A stretch of 31,376 bases of DNA from Strigomonas culicis (lineage: Eukaryota > Euglenozoa > Kinetoplastea > Trypanosomatida > Trypanosomatidae): the NCBI GenBank assembly GCA_000482145.1, contig AUXH01000179.1:1-31376 (forward strand). Reading direction: 5' to 3'. Below the pieces are notes generated by a model that saw nothing but the letters and a program-made list of their open reading frames with translations, made no database searches and was not told the origin of the DNA. Each line of letters begins with the position of its first letter. The first letter of the stretch is position 1. Shown piece by piece: positions 8,192 to 18,658 of this stretch. A program made the translations under genes and the position numbers.

Positions 8192-11100
8192 ATGGACCGC
8201 GGACGCTCTGGCCTCAAGATGGAGGGGTACGTCTGTCTGCAGTGCATAGACGGGTACCTCACCGCGAACGGGCTGGAGAACAAGCGGCTCTTTCTGCGCT
8301 CGCCGCCGCTCAACGAGACGAAGGACACCAACCTGCCCTTCTTCAACTTCACGCACAGCGTGTTTCGCATCGTGCCGACGCGCCTCTCGCGGCTCAACGC
8401 GGCAGGCAAGGGCACCAGTGACGACGTAGACGACGACGCGGCCACCAGCGGCGGCGGCGCCGCGGATCGACGGGCGCGGCGGAAGAAGCCGAGCGATGCG
8501 GTGGAGGTTGGCGCGCCGCCGCCCAACCCGATGGACGCGCTCAACCCGACGGACATCACGTACGGCCTCAGCTTTTCGCTGCAGCACATGGCGAGCCTGC
8601 TGTACGTGAGCGTCGTGAACACGCAGCCCTCCACGAACGACCCGGACTGCGTCAGCGTGATGCTCGTGTCGGAGCAGGCGGCCGCGTCGGCGTCGTGCGA
8701 GTTTGTGTTTGCGTCGCGCTACAAGATGCGCAGCGACGGCGACCTGGTGAGCGCGCGCGACGAGCTGCTGCTGCGGCTCGCCGCGCGACCCGTCTTCCTC
8801 CACGTGTCGGCGCCGCGCCTGCTGGAGGCGTCCGCCGACCAGCTGCACGAGAGCGACATGGAGCTGATGAACCGCACCTTCCGCGTCGCGTCCAACTTCG
8901 CGATGCGGCGCTCGACGAGCCAGCGCGGGCTGCCGGGCGCCGGCGACGCGGCCGTGGACGACGGCGACGACGCGGGCGGCCAGGGCGCCGTTTTAGAGCC
9001 GCGCGCGCCGGTCGCGACGGTCGCGCCGTCGGTCCTCGCCATGCAGGCCGTCATGCGCGAGTATCTGGACGAGGTGAACGGCTGCGAGGAGGGCGGCGTG
9101 GCCTTCACGATCCACCGCTACGACATGGGCACGGACCGCGCCAACCGGCAGCGCGCGGAACTGCATGTCGGCCACAGCTACGTCGCGTGCGGGGTGCCGC
9201 TCGCGATCTACCACCAGGAGCGCGGCTCCTTCCTGACGACGAGCGTCACGTACCCGCGGACGATGACGCGGCCGCCGCCGCTGCGGTCCGACGATGGCAG
9301 CGACGACGAGGTGCGGCTGCGGATGCGGCAGTTCCACGACCTCTCGACGGACGTACACATGGCGACCGGGTCGGAGGGCCAGATTCACTTTTCTCCGGCG
9401 GAGAAGGAGGTGCCCGGCGAGGCCGAGGCCGCGGCGGGGGCGGGCTGCGGCTCCCCCGCGCCGTCGCTGTCGCAGCAGCAGCACGACCTGGAGGCGGCGC
9501 GGCAGCGACAGGTGCGGGGGCTGCTCGACGTGGGTGGCCAGCGCCGCATGCCCTTCCCCGTCTTCACCGCGCTGCCGCAAGACGACAAGGAGCAAACCGG
9601 CCAGGAGACGACACTAAAGGACAGCACGGTGCAGGTGAACACACTGTGGATGTTCGAGTTCGCGGACCCCACCGTGGGCGGCCCGGTGCGCCAGGACGGC
9701 GCGCGTCACTACCGCATCAAGCACATCATGACGGGCCTCTACCTCGGCGTCTGCGGCTCTGCCGTCGACGCGATGCAGAGCGACGAGCTCGCCTCCGACG
9801 GCGTCATCACCAGCCAGCCCTGCTCCAGCGGCGACGACGACGACGACGACGACAATAACGGCGGCGGCGGTGGTGATACTGGCAGCCGCGACGGGCCGCG
9901 GCGCGTGGCGGCGCCAACGCCGTCCATGTATTCGCACGCGACGGCGCCCGTCACGGTGCGCGAGACGGCGCTCTGCCTGCTGCCGGAGCCGCGCAGTCGG
10001 CGGGACCTCGAGCGGACGCTCTTCACAGTCGCGCCCATGTTCGCGACGGAGTGCGATTGGCTGATCGAGCAGGACTACTTTGTGCTGCGCAACGTGCTGA
10101 CGGAGATGTACGTCTGCACCAACTCGACCATCAACGGCAGCGACATCCGGCTGTCGCTGCAGTGGCAGCCGTGCATCGCGGACACGCTCGTCGTGAGCTA
10201 CCCCCCGGTGGAGATGCGCGCGGACGTGCTCTTTTTGCGGGAGCAGTGCGTCTGCCTGTCGCGCTACCGCGACCAGATGCAGGCAACGGTGCGCATGGTG
10301 CGCGAGCGGCGCGAGGCGCAGCAGCAGGCCGCCGCGGCCGGCGACGTGGCGGCCGCGCTGCAGCTGGAGCAGGAGCGGCAGGCGGAGGCGGACCAAGCCG
10401 ACCGCATCGCCGCCAACCTCTCCGGCGAGGACATCGACATCCGGCTCATGCAGTGCAAGAGTAAGTACCAGGCGGCGCCGCACACCGCCGCGCCGCCGCC
10501 GCCGGTCAGCGAGCTGTACGCGCACCTCACCCACACGATCGAGCTGTGTCAGCGGGCGCTGTGCGCGCTCATCCGCTTCTGCGTTGTCTCGGAGGAGCTG
10601 AACATCTTCTCGCTACACGGGCTGCCCATCCGGCGGCACCAGCGCATGCTCTTCAACATGCACCTCTACCGGCTGCTCCTCGACGTCGCAGTGGCGCCGC
10701 TGGCGCTGCTGGACGAGGGCGGCACGGCGGTGTGCGGCGGCGGCCTGCCCCTCGCCGTCACGGCCGCCGCCAGCTGCCAGGGCAGCTGCGCGCGGCTCGT
10801 CGAGCTGCTGTCGGACGGCCAGCCGCCGCTGCTTTACAGCCTGTGGGACCTCGACGCGGGCGCGCCGGCGGCCCAGGCGCGGCGGCCGCCGCTGCCCACC
10901 CTGCAGACCGGTATGCTGCGCGTCGCGGAGCTGCTGCTGCCCGAGCACCACGAGCTGCACGTGCTGACGCGCCTCGTGTTCTGCCTGCTACGGCAGATGT
11001 GCGCGAAGAACTCGCTGCTGAGCGAGGGCTGGGCCGCCTACATCCCGCTCTTTCTCTCGCTTGACGGCCACCGGCTGCACGTCGTGGACAGCATGCGGGA

Positions 11101-14100
11101 GATGTTCACGGACAACCTGCACTTCCCCCTCTCTGCGGTGCGCGCGGTGTGCCACTACTTCGTGTCGGCCTCCCAGGACCGGCGGAAGGGGCTCTATCTC
11201 GACTTCCTCGGCGCCGCCTGCACCTTCCGCTACCAGGGCATCCGCGAGCGGCAGCAGTTCGTCTACGACAGCTTCCTCAAGGTGCACCCGGACTTCTTCT
11301 GCCAGTTCCGGCTGGACGCGGACGGCACCAAGGTGGAGATCTGCCCGCGCGCCGGCAGCCCGTGGTCGCCGCTCCACATCTTCTTCTCGCTCGGCCGCAC
11401 GAAGGAGGTGGAGTTCGTGGAGTACCAGATCGCGCTCCTCGCGCGACTCGTCTACTCGGGCTGCCCGGACGTCTGCCGCGAAGCCGTCAGCCGGATCTTC
11501 CCGCGCGACGTTGTGCTCGTCGCGCTGCGCACCATCGTCTTTGACGGGACGAACGTGGTCGGCGTGCGGAGCGACCTCGACGTGCTGCGCTCGCACATCC
11601 TGCGCATCGCGATGCAGGTGTACGTCGTGCACCGAATCTCGGACCCGTCGGTGCAGCTGCGCGTGCGCACGGTGCTGTTCGGCTCCAGCGGGCTGCGCCG
11701 CACGAAGGCAGACACGCTCTCCGGCGTCGACGACGACGAGATGCTCGTGACACTCAAGACGGTGATGCTCAAGATCCTGCGCGCGAACCCGTTCTTCGTG
11801 CAGAGCGACGTGAAGCGCAGCATGCTGCTGCGCGCCGTCGTGAGCATCTGGCTGCGGCTCATCCGCTACAAGCAGTACCGCGTGCGGGAGCTGGACGCGC
11901 TGGTACCGCTCTTCTACTCCCTCCTGGACGGCAAGAAGGATGTCATGGACATCAAGGACTTCCAGGACCTGCAGCTGCAGCTCTCCGTCGGGGCGCCCGC
12001 GGCGCACCGCCTCTCGCAGTCGCCCTCGCTCTCGCTCTCGCAGTCACAGTCGCAGTCGCTGTACCCGTCGCCGTCCGTGCACCTCACGACGGCGCAGCAG
12101 GATTCGCTGCGCCGCCGCCGCGCGGCGAACCAGGAGGAGCGGCTCAACGTGAGTCTCGCGAGCGTGGACCTCACGCGCATCCGCCAGATGGTATGCCTCG
12201 CGCTCATCGCGATGGTGGACAACGCCGTGTACGAGGCGTCGGACGAGATGATCCTGTACCTGCACGCGGTGTACACGGGCAACAAGCCGGTGCAGGCCCC
12301 GTGGCAGGTGGCCGCCTTTGGCCGCGCGGAGGACTCGTTCAGCGAGCGCGTCGGCCAGTTTCTCCAGACGGGCTCCGCCGGCGTGACGGACGCGACGGCC
12401 GCGCTCCTGCGGTCGGCGACCGCGGCGCCGCTCGAGGCGGGCGGTGGCTGCTGCTGCTGCTGCGGCGGCGGGGCGGCGAAGAAGAAGGGCGACACGCGCG
12501 AGGACGGCTACGCGGAGGTCCCCAGCGGCGAGGACGAGAGCGCCTCCTCCGCTGGGGAGCACCTGGAGGGCTCCTTCGCCTCCTTTGTCGGCAACGGCAC
12601 CTTCGCGGACAACGCGATTCTCCACGCCATCGCGGCCTCCGCCACGACGTTCCCGCCGCGGGTGGCGGCGGACGGCCCCGCCGGGGCGCGCGCGTCGTGC
12701 GGGCGGTGCAAGCGCGCCCACGAGCTGTCCGTCTCGACGCGGGACATCCACGCGTATCTCAATGTGCTGACGGGTCGCATCAGCAACCTCATGCAGCCCG
12801 ACCAGCTCGTGCCGCTGCTGCTCGATGTGACGCGCTACGACAACAACGCGCTGACTATGCAGGCGATGCGGCTGCTGGTGTATCTCTGCCTGCTGAAGCG
12901 CAGCGTCGCGCAGCAGGTGCTGAGCGTCAACACGATTCCCTCGCTGGAGGTCGTGCGCAGCTTCGATGCGATCCACAACGTGGCCGTCTACCTCCAGCAG
13001 AGCCTCCGCACGGAGCCGGACTTTAACGAGCACTGGGGCAACGCCATCAAGGTCGCGCTGGCCTCGCTGCTGGACACCTTCGACGAGGAGGACGAGGAGG
13101 CCGGCGGCGCGGAGGCGGAGAAGCCGTGTCTTCGCGCGTCCTGCCGGCAGGCGAACACGGAGCAGTGCCTCCGCGACGTGTACGCGTCCTTCGCACCATC
13201 GAAGCGCGAGCGTCAGATGACCCTGCCTGGCGCGCTGCGGCTGTCCACGGGGTCGGCCTCGGACGAGGAGGCGGAGGAAAAGGAGGACGCGTTCGTGGCG
13301 GCGGCCCCGGCGCCGGCCAAGGCGGCGCAGCTACAGCAGCGGACGGCGGCGCTGTGGGCGAAGACGGCGAGCGCGACGCGCATGGTGGTGTACAGCAACA
13401 CGATCCGCCGCCGCCGCCGCGCGCTGGGGCTCAGTGAGACGTCCACGGTCCCCATGAACATCATCGTGCGCGCGGAGATGATGGCGCACTGGTCGGTCCA
13501 CACGACGCTGCTCGACATGCTGCGCGAGCTGCCGCCGACCGACCCCGCCTTCTTCCGCGTCATGAAGTTCTTCTACTTCTTCGCCCTCAGTGAGACCAAC
13601 GCGAAGCTGCTGCGGCCGCATGTGCAGGTGTTCGTCGACCTCGTCGGCGCGAGCGAGAAGGCGCGCGCGCTCTGCCTGAACATCGTCGTCACCATCCTCG
13701 GCACGATGCGCGTCGTTGACGGGTACCTCACGGCGGAGCTCCTCGGCGCCTTCGCGGCGCGCATCGACGGCGAGGCGTTCACGAAGATGCCGGACCGCGA
13801 GTTCGTGGAGCTGCTGAGTGAGAGAGTTTTCTCCAAGCCGACCATCGGCGTCGTCGTGCGGCGCCGCTTCATGCTCGTCATGCGCGACCACCACACACTA
13901 CGTAACCTCACCCGACCGCGAGCGCGGCCGACCACCATCGAGGTGCTCTTCACGTCCGCGCTGATGAACCTTGTCTGCAACATCTGCGGCAGCCACGTGA
14001 GCGTGCTGACCCTCGCGCAGGGCATGCTGCCGGCGGACTGCATCTCGACCATCGCCATCCAGGTCGGCGCGGAGCACCGCTTCTTCAAGGAGAGCGGCGG

Positions 14101-17100
14101 CGCCGCGCCGGAGGTGCCGATGCTGTCGGCCAGCTTCCTCACGGACGAGATGGGCTCCTTCATGAGCGCGGCGGAGGGTCACATCGCGGCGGAGGTGAAG
14201 CGCTCACCCGGCATCGAGCTCGCCAAGGCGGACGCGGGCGAGGCGAAGGCCTTCAAACTCATCAACCCTTACCTCCGCGCGCTGGTCGTCCTTTACTTCA
14301 CCTCCGCGGTGGACCACGCGGACGACAACAAGCGGCACCGGGTGCGCTGGACGACGGACCGACAGTGGTGGACAATCCTGCGCGCCTCGGCGCTGCACCT
14401 GCGGACCGTGGCGCAGGCCATTGCGCGGGACGCGGCCGCGCTGAACAACCGCGGCATCAACGTCGTCCTGCACTACCGCACGTACTTCCTGCGCTCCATC
14501 TGTATCACGGCCGCCGCCTACTTCTTGAACTGCTTCGACATTGACACCTACTTCAAGAGCAAGACGCTCATCGGCAGCACCTTCACCGACTTTTGCCAGT
14601 CCTGCGAGGCCTTCTGCGAGGCGATCATGCAGCACCGCGGCGCGCTCGACCTCACGGTCGAGGAGGTGGTCAACTACCGCCGTCTGCTGAGCGTGCTGCA
14701 GCTGCTGCTGGAGAACATGTGCCAGCCGGAGCTCGCCTCTTTGCTGCACGCGGTGTCGAACACGAAGAACACGATGCTGATGTGGCTCATCGAGCAGCAG
14801 GGCGAGCTGCAGGACGCGCTGCTGCGCGAGAAGCAGGTGAACGACCACCTCGGCCTCGTCGACCTCAACGAGGACGACGCGACCGCCTTCGACGTGCTCT
14901 TCCACGAATCGACCGTGTCGACGCAGCTGCAGCAGAGCGGCGCCGCGATGCTGCAGGCCAGCGCGATGGCGAGCGATGAGAGCATCATGTTCGCGCAAGC
15001 CGCGCTGCGGTCGGTGCTGAAGGGCAACACGCTGATCCCGTCGGTGGACAAGGACACGCCGGACGTGGCGCTGCTCATCAACGCGTACCTGCTGCGCTGC
15101 ACGAGCAGCCTCGCCGTGCGCGAGACGGTCGCGCGCATTATGAAGGCGATGAACAACAACATCTTCTCCGCCCGCACCTTTGTCGGGCTGCTCAATCTCT
15201 TCTACAATGCGCTCGACACCGCCTTGCACTACCCTGAGGTGCTGCACCGCGCGTCGCAGCTGCCGCTCATCGGGTTCAACGAGGCTTCCTTCTACCCCTA
15301 TGGCACCGCCGCGCCGCCGGACCCCGACACGCCCGGCTACGCGCTGCAGGTCGTCTTCAACGACGTGGGCATGATGAGCACCGTCATCCTGATCAGCGAG
15401 CTGCGCGACGATGTGCTGACGTACAGCGCGCTGCGGCTCGGCATCGCGATCCTCGACGGCGGCAACCGCACCGTGCAGGATGCGCTGCTGGAATTCTGCA
15501 CGACGCGGGAGGAGGGCTTCTTCCAGAACATGCGCTACCTCCTGCGGGAGAACCTCAGCTGGGTGCGGCATGTCAACGCGGAGCACCAATACTACATGGT
15601 GAAGCGCGGCATGGTGCTGCTCGGCCGCGTGGGGAGCGTTGCGTCCATCAACATCCAGCTCATCGAGGCGCTGATCCCGAAGCGGGCGGAGCGCGCGGCC
15701 GTCCGCGCGACGCAGAAGGCCTGCGCGCATGTGAGTCTGAACGGCTGGGCGCGTGTGCGCGGGGCACGGCGGCTCAAGACGATGGAGTCCATTTTCCGAC
15801 TGCTACAGCTCTTCTGCGAGGGGCACAACAAGGGGCTCCAGAACTACATCCGGTCGCAGCACGACAACCTGCACAGCGCGAACATGATCCACGACGTGGT
15901 GGCGCTGATGCAGGAAGTGAGCCTCTACGTGACGCCGGCGAACCTGCAGGTCGTCTCGCAGGGCTTCGAGCTGCTGACGGAGACGTGCCAGGGCCCGTGC
16001 CGCGCGAACCAGGAGGCGCTCATCAGCTACGACGTGTGCCTCATGATCAGCCACGTGCTGGAGCACATCAACGAGCAGGCGCTCGCGCGGCCGGAGGACC
16101 GCGACCGGCTCAACGCGCTGCGCGAGGGCGACATGAACGCGCTGCGGTGCAGCATCAGCACGACGCTGCTGTCGCTCATCGAGGGCTGCCGCGACGCGAC
16201 CGTGTACGCGCGCATCGCGGCGCAGGTGCCGCTGCGGGTGCTGGAGGCGGAGATCGCCTCGGTGCGGCCGGCGATGTTCTTCGAGATCACGCACAACGAG
16301 GCCTACGAGGACGACGCCCACACGAGCGCGCTCTTCAACTGGCTCATCTTCTTGAGCAGCGTGCGAACCTACGCCAACGAGCTGGACAGCAAGCACATCG
16401 ACGAGATCATGCGGCGCTGCGCGGCGCTGCAGCCCTACCTCGGCAGCATCGAGATTCGCCGCGAGGACGGGCTCGAGCGCGTCTACTTCCGCATCCCACA
16501 GATCTGCTTCAGCCTCACCCGCGCGCGCAAGAACGCGCTGCTGTGGGAGGTGGACCGGACGAGCCGCGCCAGCAAGCTCGCGGACTTTCTCCACAAGACG
16601 GACGAGCTCATCTTTGCCATCGAGCAGGTGCACGACTTCAGCCAGCGCATCCGCCGCTACACGCGCTGCCAGGTGCGCTTCCCGTCCCGCGCGGCGCCGG
16701 CGCCGGCGGCCGGCGCCGTGTCGCCGCCGGCGTCGCCGGTCGGGGGGCTGCCGCCGCCGTCGTCGCCGCTCGCGCTGCTGTCGACGTCGCGGGAGGAGCC
16801 GACGTGGGAGACGGCCTCCGGCGCGGCGGCGATGGACGACGCACTGGGGCTCGACATGGACGGCATCCTCCGTTCGCGCGAGGAGGCGGACGCGCGGGAG
16901 CTGCGGCAGTTCTACAGCTGCGGCACGCAGCTGCGCATCGGCTACAACAACTACGTCGCCCCCCTTCTCTTCTCGACGGAGGTCGCCTACTACGACCGCA
17001 TCTCGATGACCATCGCGGTGGTCGTGAACGCGCTGATGATGGTCGCGGAGGGCAACAAACTGCTCTTCGCCTCGCGGCTCCTGCGGCAGCGGGAGCAGTA

Positions 17101-18658
17101 CCTCATGACGGCGCTCTGCGCGCTGCAGGTGCTCATCTGCGCGACGCTGCTGTACATCGAGGCCGCGGTCCGCTTCCCGATCCGCCTCTACGTGGAGTAC
17201 AAGTCGAAGCAGCGCTTTGCCGGCGCCGCGGCGCAGCTGGACGTGGACTTCAAGCTCGTCTATGCGAGCTTCACCCGCCGGGAGCGGCTGGAGAGCTTCG
17301 TCGGGTGGTTCACCGTGCAGTTCCGCACCTGCCTGCTGCTCTTCGCGGTGCTGAGCGTCACCGTCTCGCACTACTTCGCGGCGTTCAACCTGATGCTGCT
17401 CATCTACAACATCTCGACCCTGCGCACCTTCATCTCGGCCATCACGATGAACGGGAAGCAGCTGCTGCTGACGTCGCTGCTCGGGCTCATCATCCTCTAT
17501 CTGTTCAGCATCGTCGGCTTCCTCTGCTTCGCGACGTCGTACGACCCGGACGCGGAGGGCGACACCACCGCGCGGACGAACTGCGACACGCTACTGCACT
17601 GCTTCACGTACATCCTGAGCCCAGGCCTGCGGGCCGGCGGCGGCGTCGGCGACGCGATGCGGCCCTGGGCGTTTGGCGAGCCGCGGCTCTTCGCGCGCGT
17701 GGCGTACGAGATGCTCTTCTACGCCCTCGTGACAGTCGTCTTTCTGAACATTCTCTTCGGTATCATCATCGACACCTTCGGGCAGATGCGCGACGACAAG
17801 CGTGAGCGCGAGCTTGACATGCACGGAAACTGCTTCATCTGCGGCCTCGAGGCGGACGTGCTGGAGAAGATCAGCCCCAACGGCTTCTACACCCACACGA
17901 AGCAGGAGCACAACATGTGGATGTACCTCTACTTTATCCACCACCTGCGGCGCAAGGACCCGACCGAGTACACCGGGCAGGAGAGCTACGTGCAGGCGAA
18001 GATCCAGGCAAACAGCCTCACTTTCTTCCCCGACACGAACTGCCTGTCGCTCATCGCCGCGAAGGCCGACCACGCCATCTTTTTCAGCGGCAACGACGAC
18101 GACGACGATATCGCCACCGACGATGACGCGGGCGGCGACGGCGGCGAGGCCACCGGTGGCGGTGGCGGCGGCGGCGCGGGCGAGGGCCGGGACGGCGCCG
18201 GCCGCGCCGGCCGGCTGCTGGACGAGATGCAGACAACGCGCGACGGGCTGCACGCCTGCCTCAAGGAGTTCAGCGCGGACGCGGCGAGGGTGAAGGCGCT
18301 GCTGCAGCAGATGGAGCTGCGGGCGACCGGCGGGCCGCCCGGCAGCGGCAGCGGCGGCATCAGCACGCACGCGCCGACGGGGAGCCGCCGCGGCACCGCC
18401 GGCAGCGTGCACACGCTCGTGCCGGCGGTGCTGGGCAGCAGCCCCGGCAACGCCAGCGGCGCCGCCTCGTCGTCCTCCGCGCAGCGCCAGCCGCAGCGGC
18501 AGCTGCTGCTGGCGGAGCAACAGCTCGGCCGCGTGGGGCAGGAGCGGCAGCAGCTGGCGGAGGAGAACGCGCGGCAGCGGGAGCGGCTCCGGGTCACGGG
18601 CGAGGAGTTGGCCGCGCTCCGCCTCGAACTGCAGCGCCTACGGGAGGAGCGGACGTGA
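8192..18658 (+). CDS. IP3R: Inositol 1,4,5-trisphosphate receptor calcium channel
   Basis: This 3488-residue protein is an intracellular Ca2+-release channel; vertebrate IP3Rs are about 2700 residues. The N-terminal region resembles the IP3R suppressor/ligand-binding domain, with MIR-type segments at about 505-525 (HYRIKHIMTGLYLGV) and 630-655. RIH-type helical repeats follow. The RIH-associated domain is near 2530-2650, with CEGHNKGLQNYIR from 2542 and LLTETCQGPC. The pore region starts near 2937, with hydrophobic helices up to about 3193. The selectivity filter GGGVGD is at 3149-3154. Last comes a Cys/His linker with Cys3214, Cys3217, His3235 and His3240, then the conserved EYTGQESYV. A coiled coil covers about 3433-3488. 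In T. brucei the homologue is reported on acidocalcisomes. Poly-Asp, Ser/Gln, Cys and Gly insertions explain the extra length. ATG 8192 is the first after the acceptor. Confidence 0.97.
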   Translation: MDRGRSGLKMEGYVCLQCIDGYLTANGLENKRLFLRSPPLNETKDTNLPFFNFTHSVFRIVPTRLSRLNAAGKGTSDDVDDDAATSGGGAADRRARRKKPSDAVEVGAPPPNPMDALNPTDITYGLSFSLQHMASLLYVSVVNTQPSTNDPDCVSVMLVSEQAAASASCEFVFASRYKMRSDGDLVSARDELLLRLAARPVFLHVSAPRLLEASADQLHESDMELMNRTFRVASNFAMRRSTSQRGLPGAGDAAVDDGDDAGGQGAVLEPRAPVATVAPSVLAMQAVMREYLDEVNGCEEGGVAFTIHRYDMGTDRANRQRAELHVGHSYVACGVPLAIYHQERGSFLTTSVTYPRTMTRPPPLRSDDGSDDEVRLRMRQFHDLSTDVHMATGSEGQIHFSPAEKEVPGEAEAAAGAGCGSPAPSLSQQQHDLEAARQRQVRGLLDVGGQRRMPFPVFTALPQDDKEQTGQETTLKDSTVQVNTLWMFEFADPTVGGPVRQDGARHYRIKHIMTGLYLGVCGSAVDAMQSDELASDGVITSQPCSSGDDDDDDDNNGGGGGDTGSRDGPRRVAAPTPSMYSHATAPVTVRETALCLLPEPRSRRDLERTLFTVAPMFATECDWLIEQDYFVLRNVLTEMYVCTNSTINGSDIRLSLQWQPCIADTLVVSYPPVEMRADVLFLREQCVCLSRYRDQMQATVRMVRERREAQQQAAAAGDVAAALQLEQERQAEADQADRIAANLSGEDIDIRLMQCKSKYQAAPHTAAPPPPVSELYAHLTHTIELCQRALCALIRFCVVSEELNIFSLHGLPIRRHQRMLFNMHLYRLLLDVAVAPLALLDEGGTAVCGGGLPLAVTAAASCQGSCARLVELLSDGQPPLLYSLWDLDAGAPAAQARRPPLPTLQTGMLRVAELLLPEHHELHVLTRLVFCLLRQMCAKNSLLSEGWAAYIPLFLSLDGHRLHVVDSMREMFTDNLHFPLSAVRAVCHYFVSASQDRRKGLYLDFLGAACTFRYQGIRERQQFVYDSFLKVHPDFFCQFRLDADGTKVEICPRAGSPWSPLHIFFSLGRTKEVEFVEYQIALLARLVYSGCPDVCREAVSRIFPRDVVLVALRTIVFDGTNVVGVRSDLDVLRSHILRIAMQVYVVHRISDPSVQLRVRTVLFGSSGLRRTKADTLSGVDDDEMLVTLKTVMLKILRANPFFVQSDVKRSMLLRAVVSIWLRLIRYKQYRVRELDALVPLFYSLLDGKKDVMDIKDFQDLQLQLSVGAPAAHRLSQSPSLSLSQSQSQSLYPSPSVHLTTAQQDSLRRRRAANQEERLNVSLASVDLTRIRQMVCLALIAMVDNAVYEASDEMILYLHAVYTGNKPVQAPWQVAAFGRAEDSFSERVGQFLQTGSAGVTDATAALLRSATAAPLEAGGGCCCCCGGGAAKKKGDTREDGYAEVPSGEDESASSAGEHLEGSFASFVGNGTFADNAILHAIAASATTFPPRVAADGPAGARASCGRCKRAHELSVSTRDIHAYLNVLTGRISNLMQPDQLVPLLLDVTRYDNNALTMQAMRLLVYLCLLKRSVAQQVLSVNTIPSLEVVRSFDAIHNVAVYLQQSLRTEPDFNEHWGNAIKVALASLLDTFDEEDEEAGGAEAEKPCLRASCRQANTEQCLRDVYASFAPSKRERQMTLPGALRLSTGSASDEEAEEKEDAFVAAAPAPAKAAQLQQRTAALWAKTASATRMVVYSNTIRRRRRALGLSETSTVPMNIIVRAEMMAHWSVHTTLLDMLRELPPTDPAFFRVMKFFYFFALSETNAKLLRPHVQVFVDLVGASEKARALCLNIVVTILGTMRVVDGYLTAELLGAFAARIDGEAFTKMPDREFVELLSERVFSKPTIGVVVRRRFMLVMRDHHTLRNLTRPRARPTTIEVLFTSALMNLVCNICGSHVSVLTLAQGMLPADCISTIAIQVGAEHRFFKESGGAAPEVPMLSASFLTDEMGSFMSAAEGHIAAEVKRSPGIELAKADAGEAKAFKLINPYLRALVVLYFTSAVDHADDNKRHRVRWTTDRQWWTILRASALHLRTVAQAIARDAAALNNRGINVVLHYRTYFLRSICITAAAYFLNCFDIDTYFKSKTLIGSTFTDFCQSCEAFCEAIMQHRGALDLTVEEVVNYRRLLSVLQLLLENMCQPELASLLHAVSNTKNTMLMWLIEQQGELQDALLREKQVNDHLGLVDLNEDDATAFDVLFHESTVSTQLQQSGAAMLQASAMASDESIMFAQAALRSVLKGNTLIPSVDKDTPDVALLINAYLLRCTSSLAVRETVARIMKAMNNNIFSARTFVGLLNLFYNALDTALHYPEVLHRASQLPLIGFNEASFYPYGTAAPPDPDTPGYALQVVFNDVGMMSTVILISELRDDVLTYSALRLGIAILDGGNRTVQDALLEFCTTREEGFFQNMRYLLRENLSWVRHVNAEHQYYMVKRGMVLLGRVGSVASINIQLIEALIPKRAERAAVRATQKACAHVSLNGWARVRGARRLKTMESIFRLLQLFCEGHNKGLQNYIRSQHDNLHSANMIHDVVALMQEVSLYVTPANLQVVSQGFELLTETCQGPCRANQEALISYDVCLMISHVLEHINEQALARPEDRDRLNALREGDMNALRCSISTTLLSLIEGCRDATVYARIAAQVPLRVLEAEIASVRPAMFFEITHNEAYEDDAHTSALFNWLIFLSSVRTYANELDSKHIDEIMRRCAALQPYLGSIEIRREDGLERVYFRIPQICFSLTRARKNALLWEVDRTSRASKLADFLHKTDELIFAIEQVHDFSQRIRRYTRCQVRFPSRAAPAPAAGAVSPPASPVGGLPPPSSPLALLSTSREEPTWETASGAAAMDDALGLDMDGILRSREEADARELRQFYSCGTQLRIGYNNYVAPLLFSTEVAYYDRISMTIAVVVNALMMVAEGNKLLFASRLLRQREQYLMTALCALQVLICATLLYIEAAVRFPIRLYVEYKSKQRFAGAAAQLDVDFKLVYASFTRRERLESFVGWFTVQFRTCLLLFAVLSVTVSHYFAAFNLMLLIYNISTLRTFISAITMNGKQLLLTSLLGLIILYLFSIVGFLCFATSYDPDAEGDTTARTNCDTLLHCFTYILSPGLRAGGGVGDAMRPWAFGEPRLFARVAYEMLFYALVTVVFLNILFGIIIDTFGQMRDDKRERELDMHGNCFICGLEADVLEKISPNGFYTHTKQEHNMWMYLYFIHHLRRKDPTEYTGQESYVQAKIQANSLTFFPDTNCLSLIAAKADHAIFFSGNDDDDDIATDDDAGGDGGEATGGGGGGGAGEGRDGAGRAGRLLDEMQTTRDGLHACLKEFSADAARVKALLQQMELRATGGPPGSGSGGISTHAPTGSRRGTAGSVHTLVPAVLGSSPGNASGAASSSSAQRQPQRQLLLAEQQLGRVGQERQQLAEENARQRERLRVTGEELAALRLELQRLREERT

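Noticed and set aside
14204..17371. Long open frames on the - strand (about 500 residues each) opposite the IP3 receptor gene
   Set aside because: They are Arg/Ala/Val/Leu-rich shadows created by the GC-rich codons of the + strand gene and show no domain or splice signal of their own.
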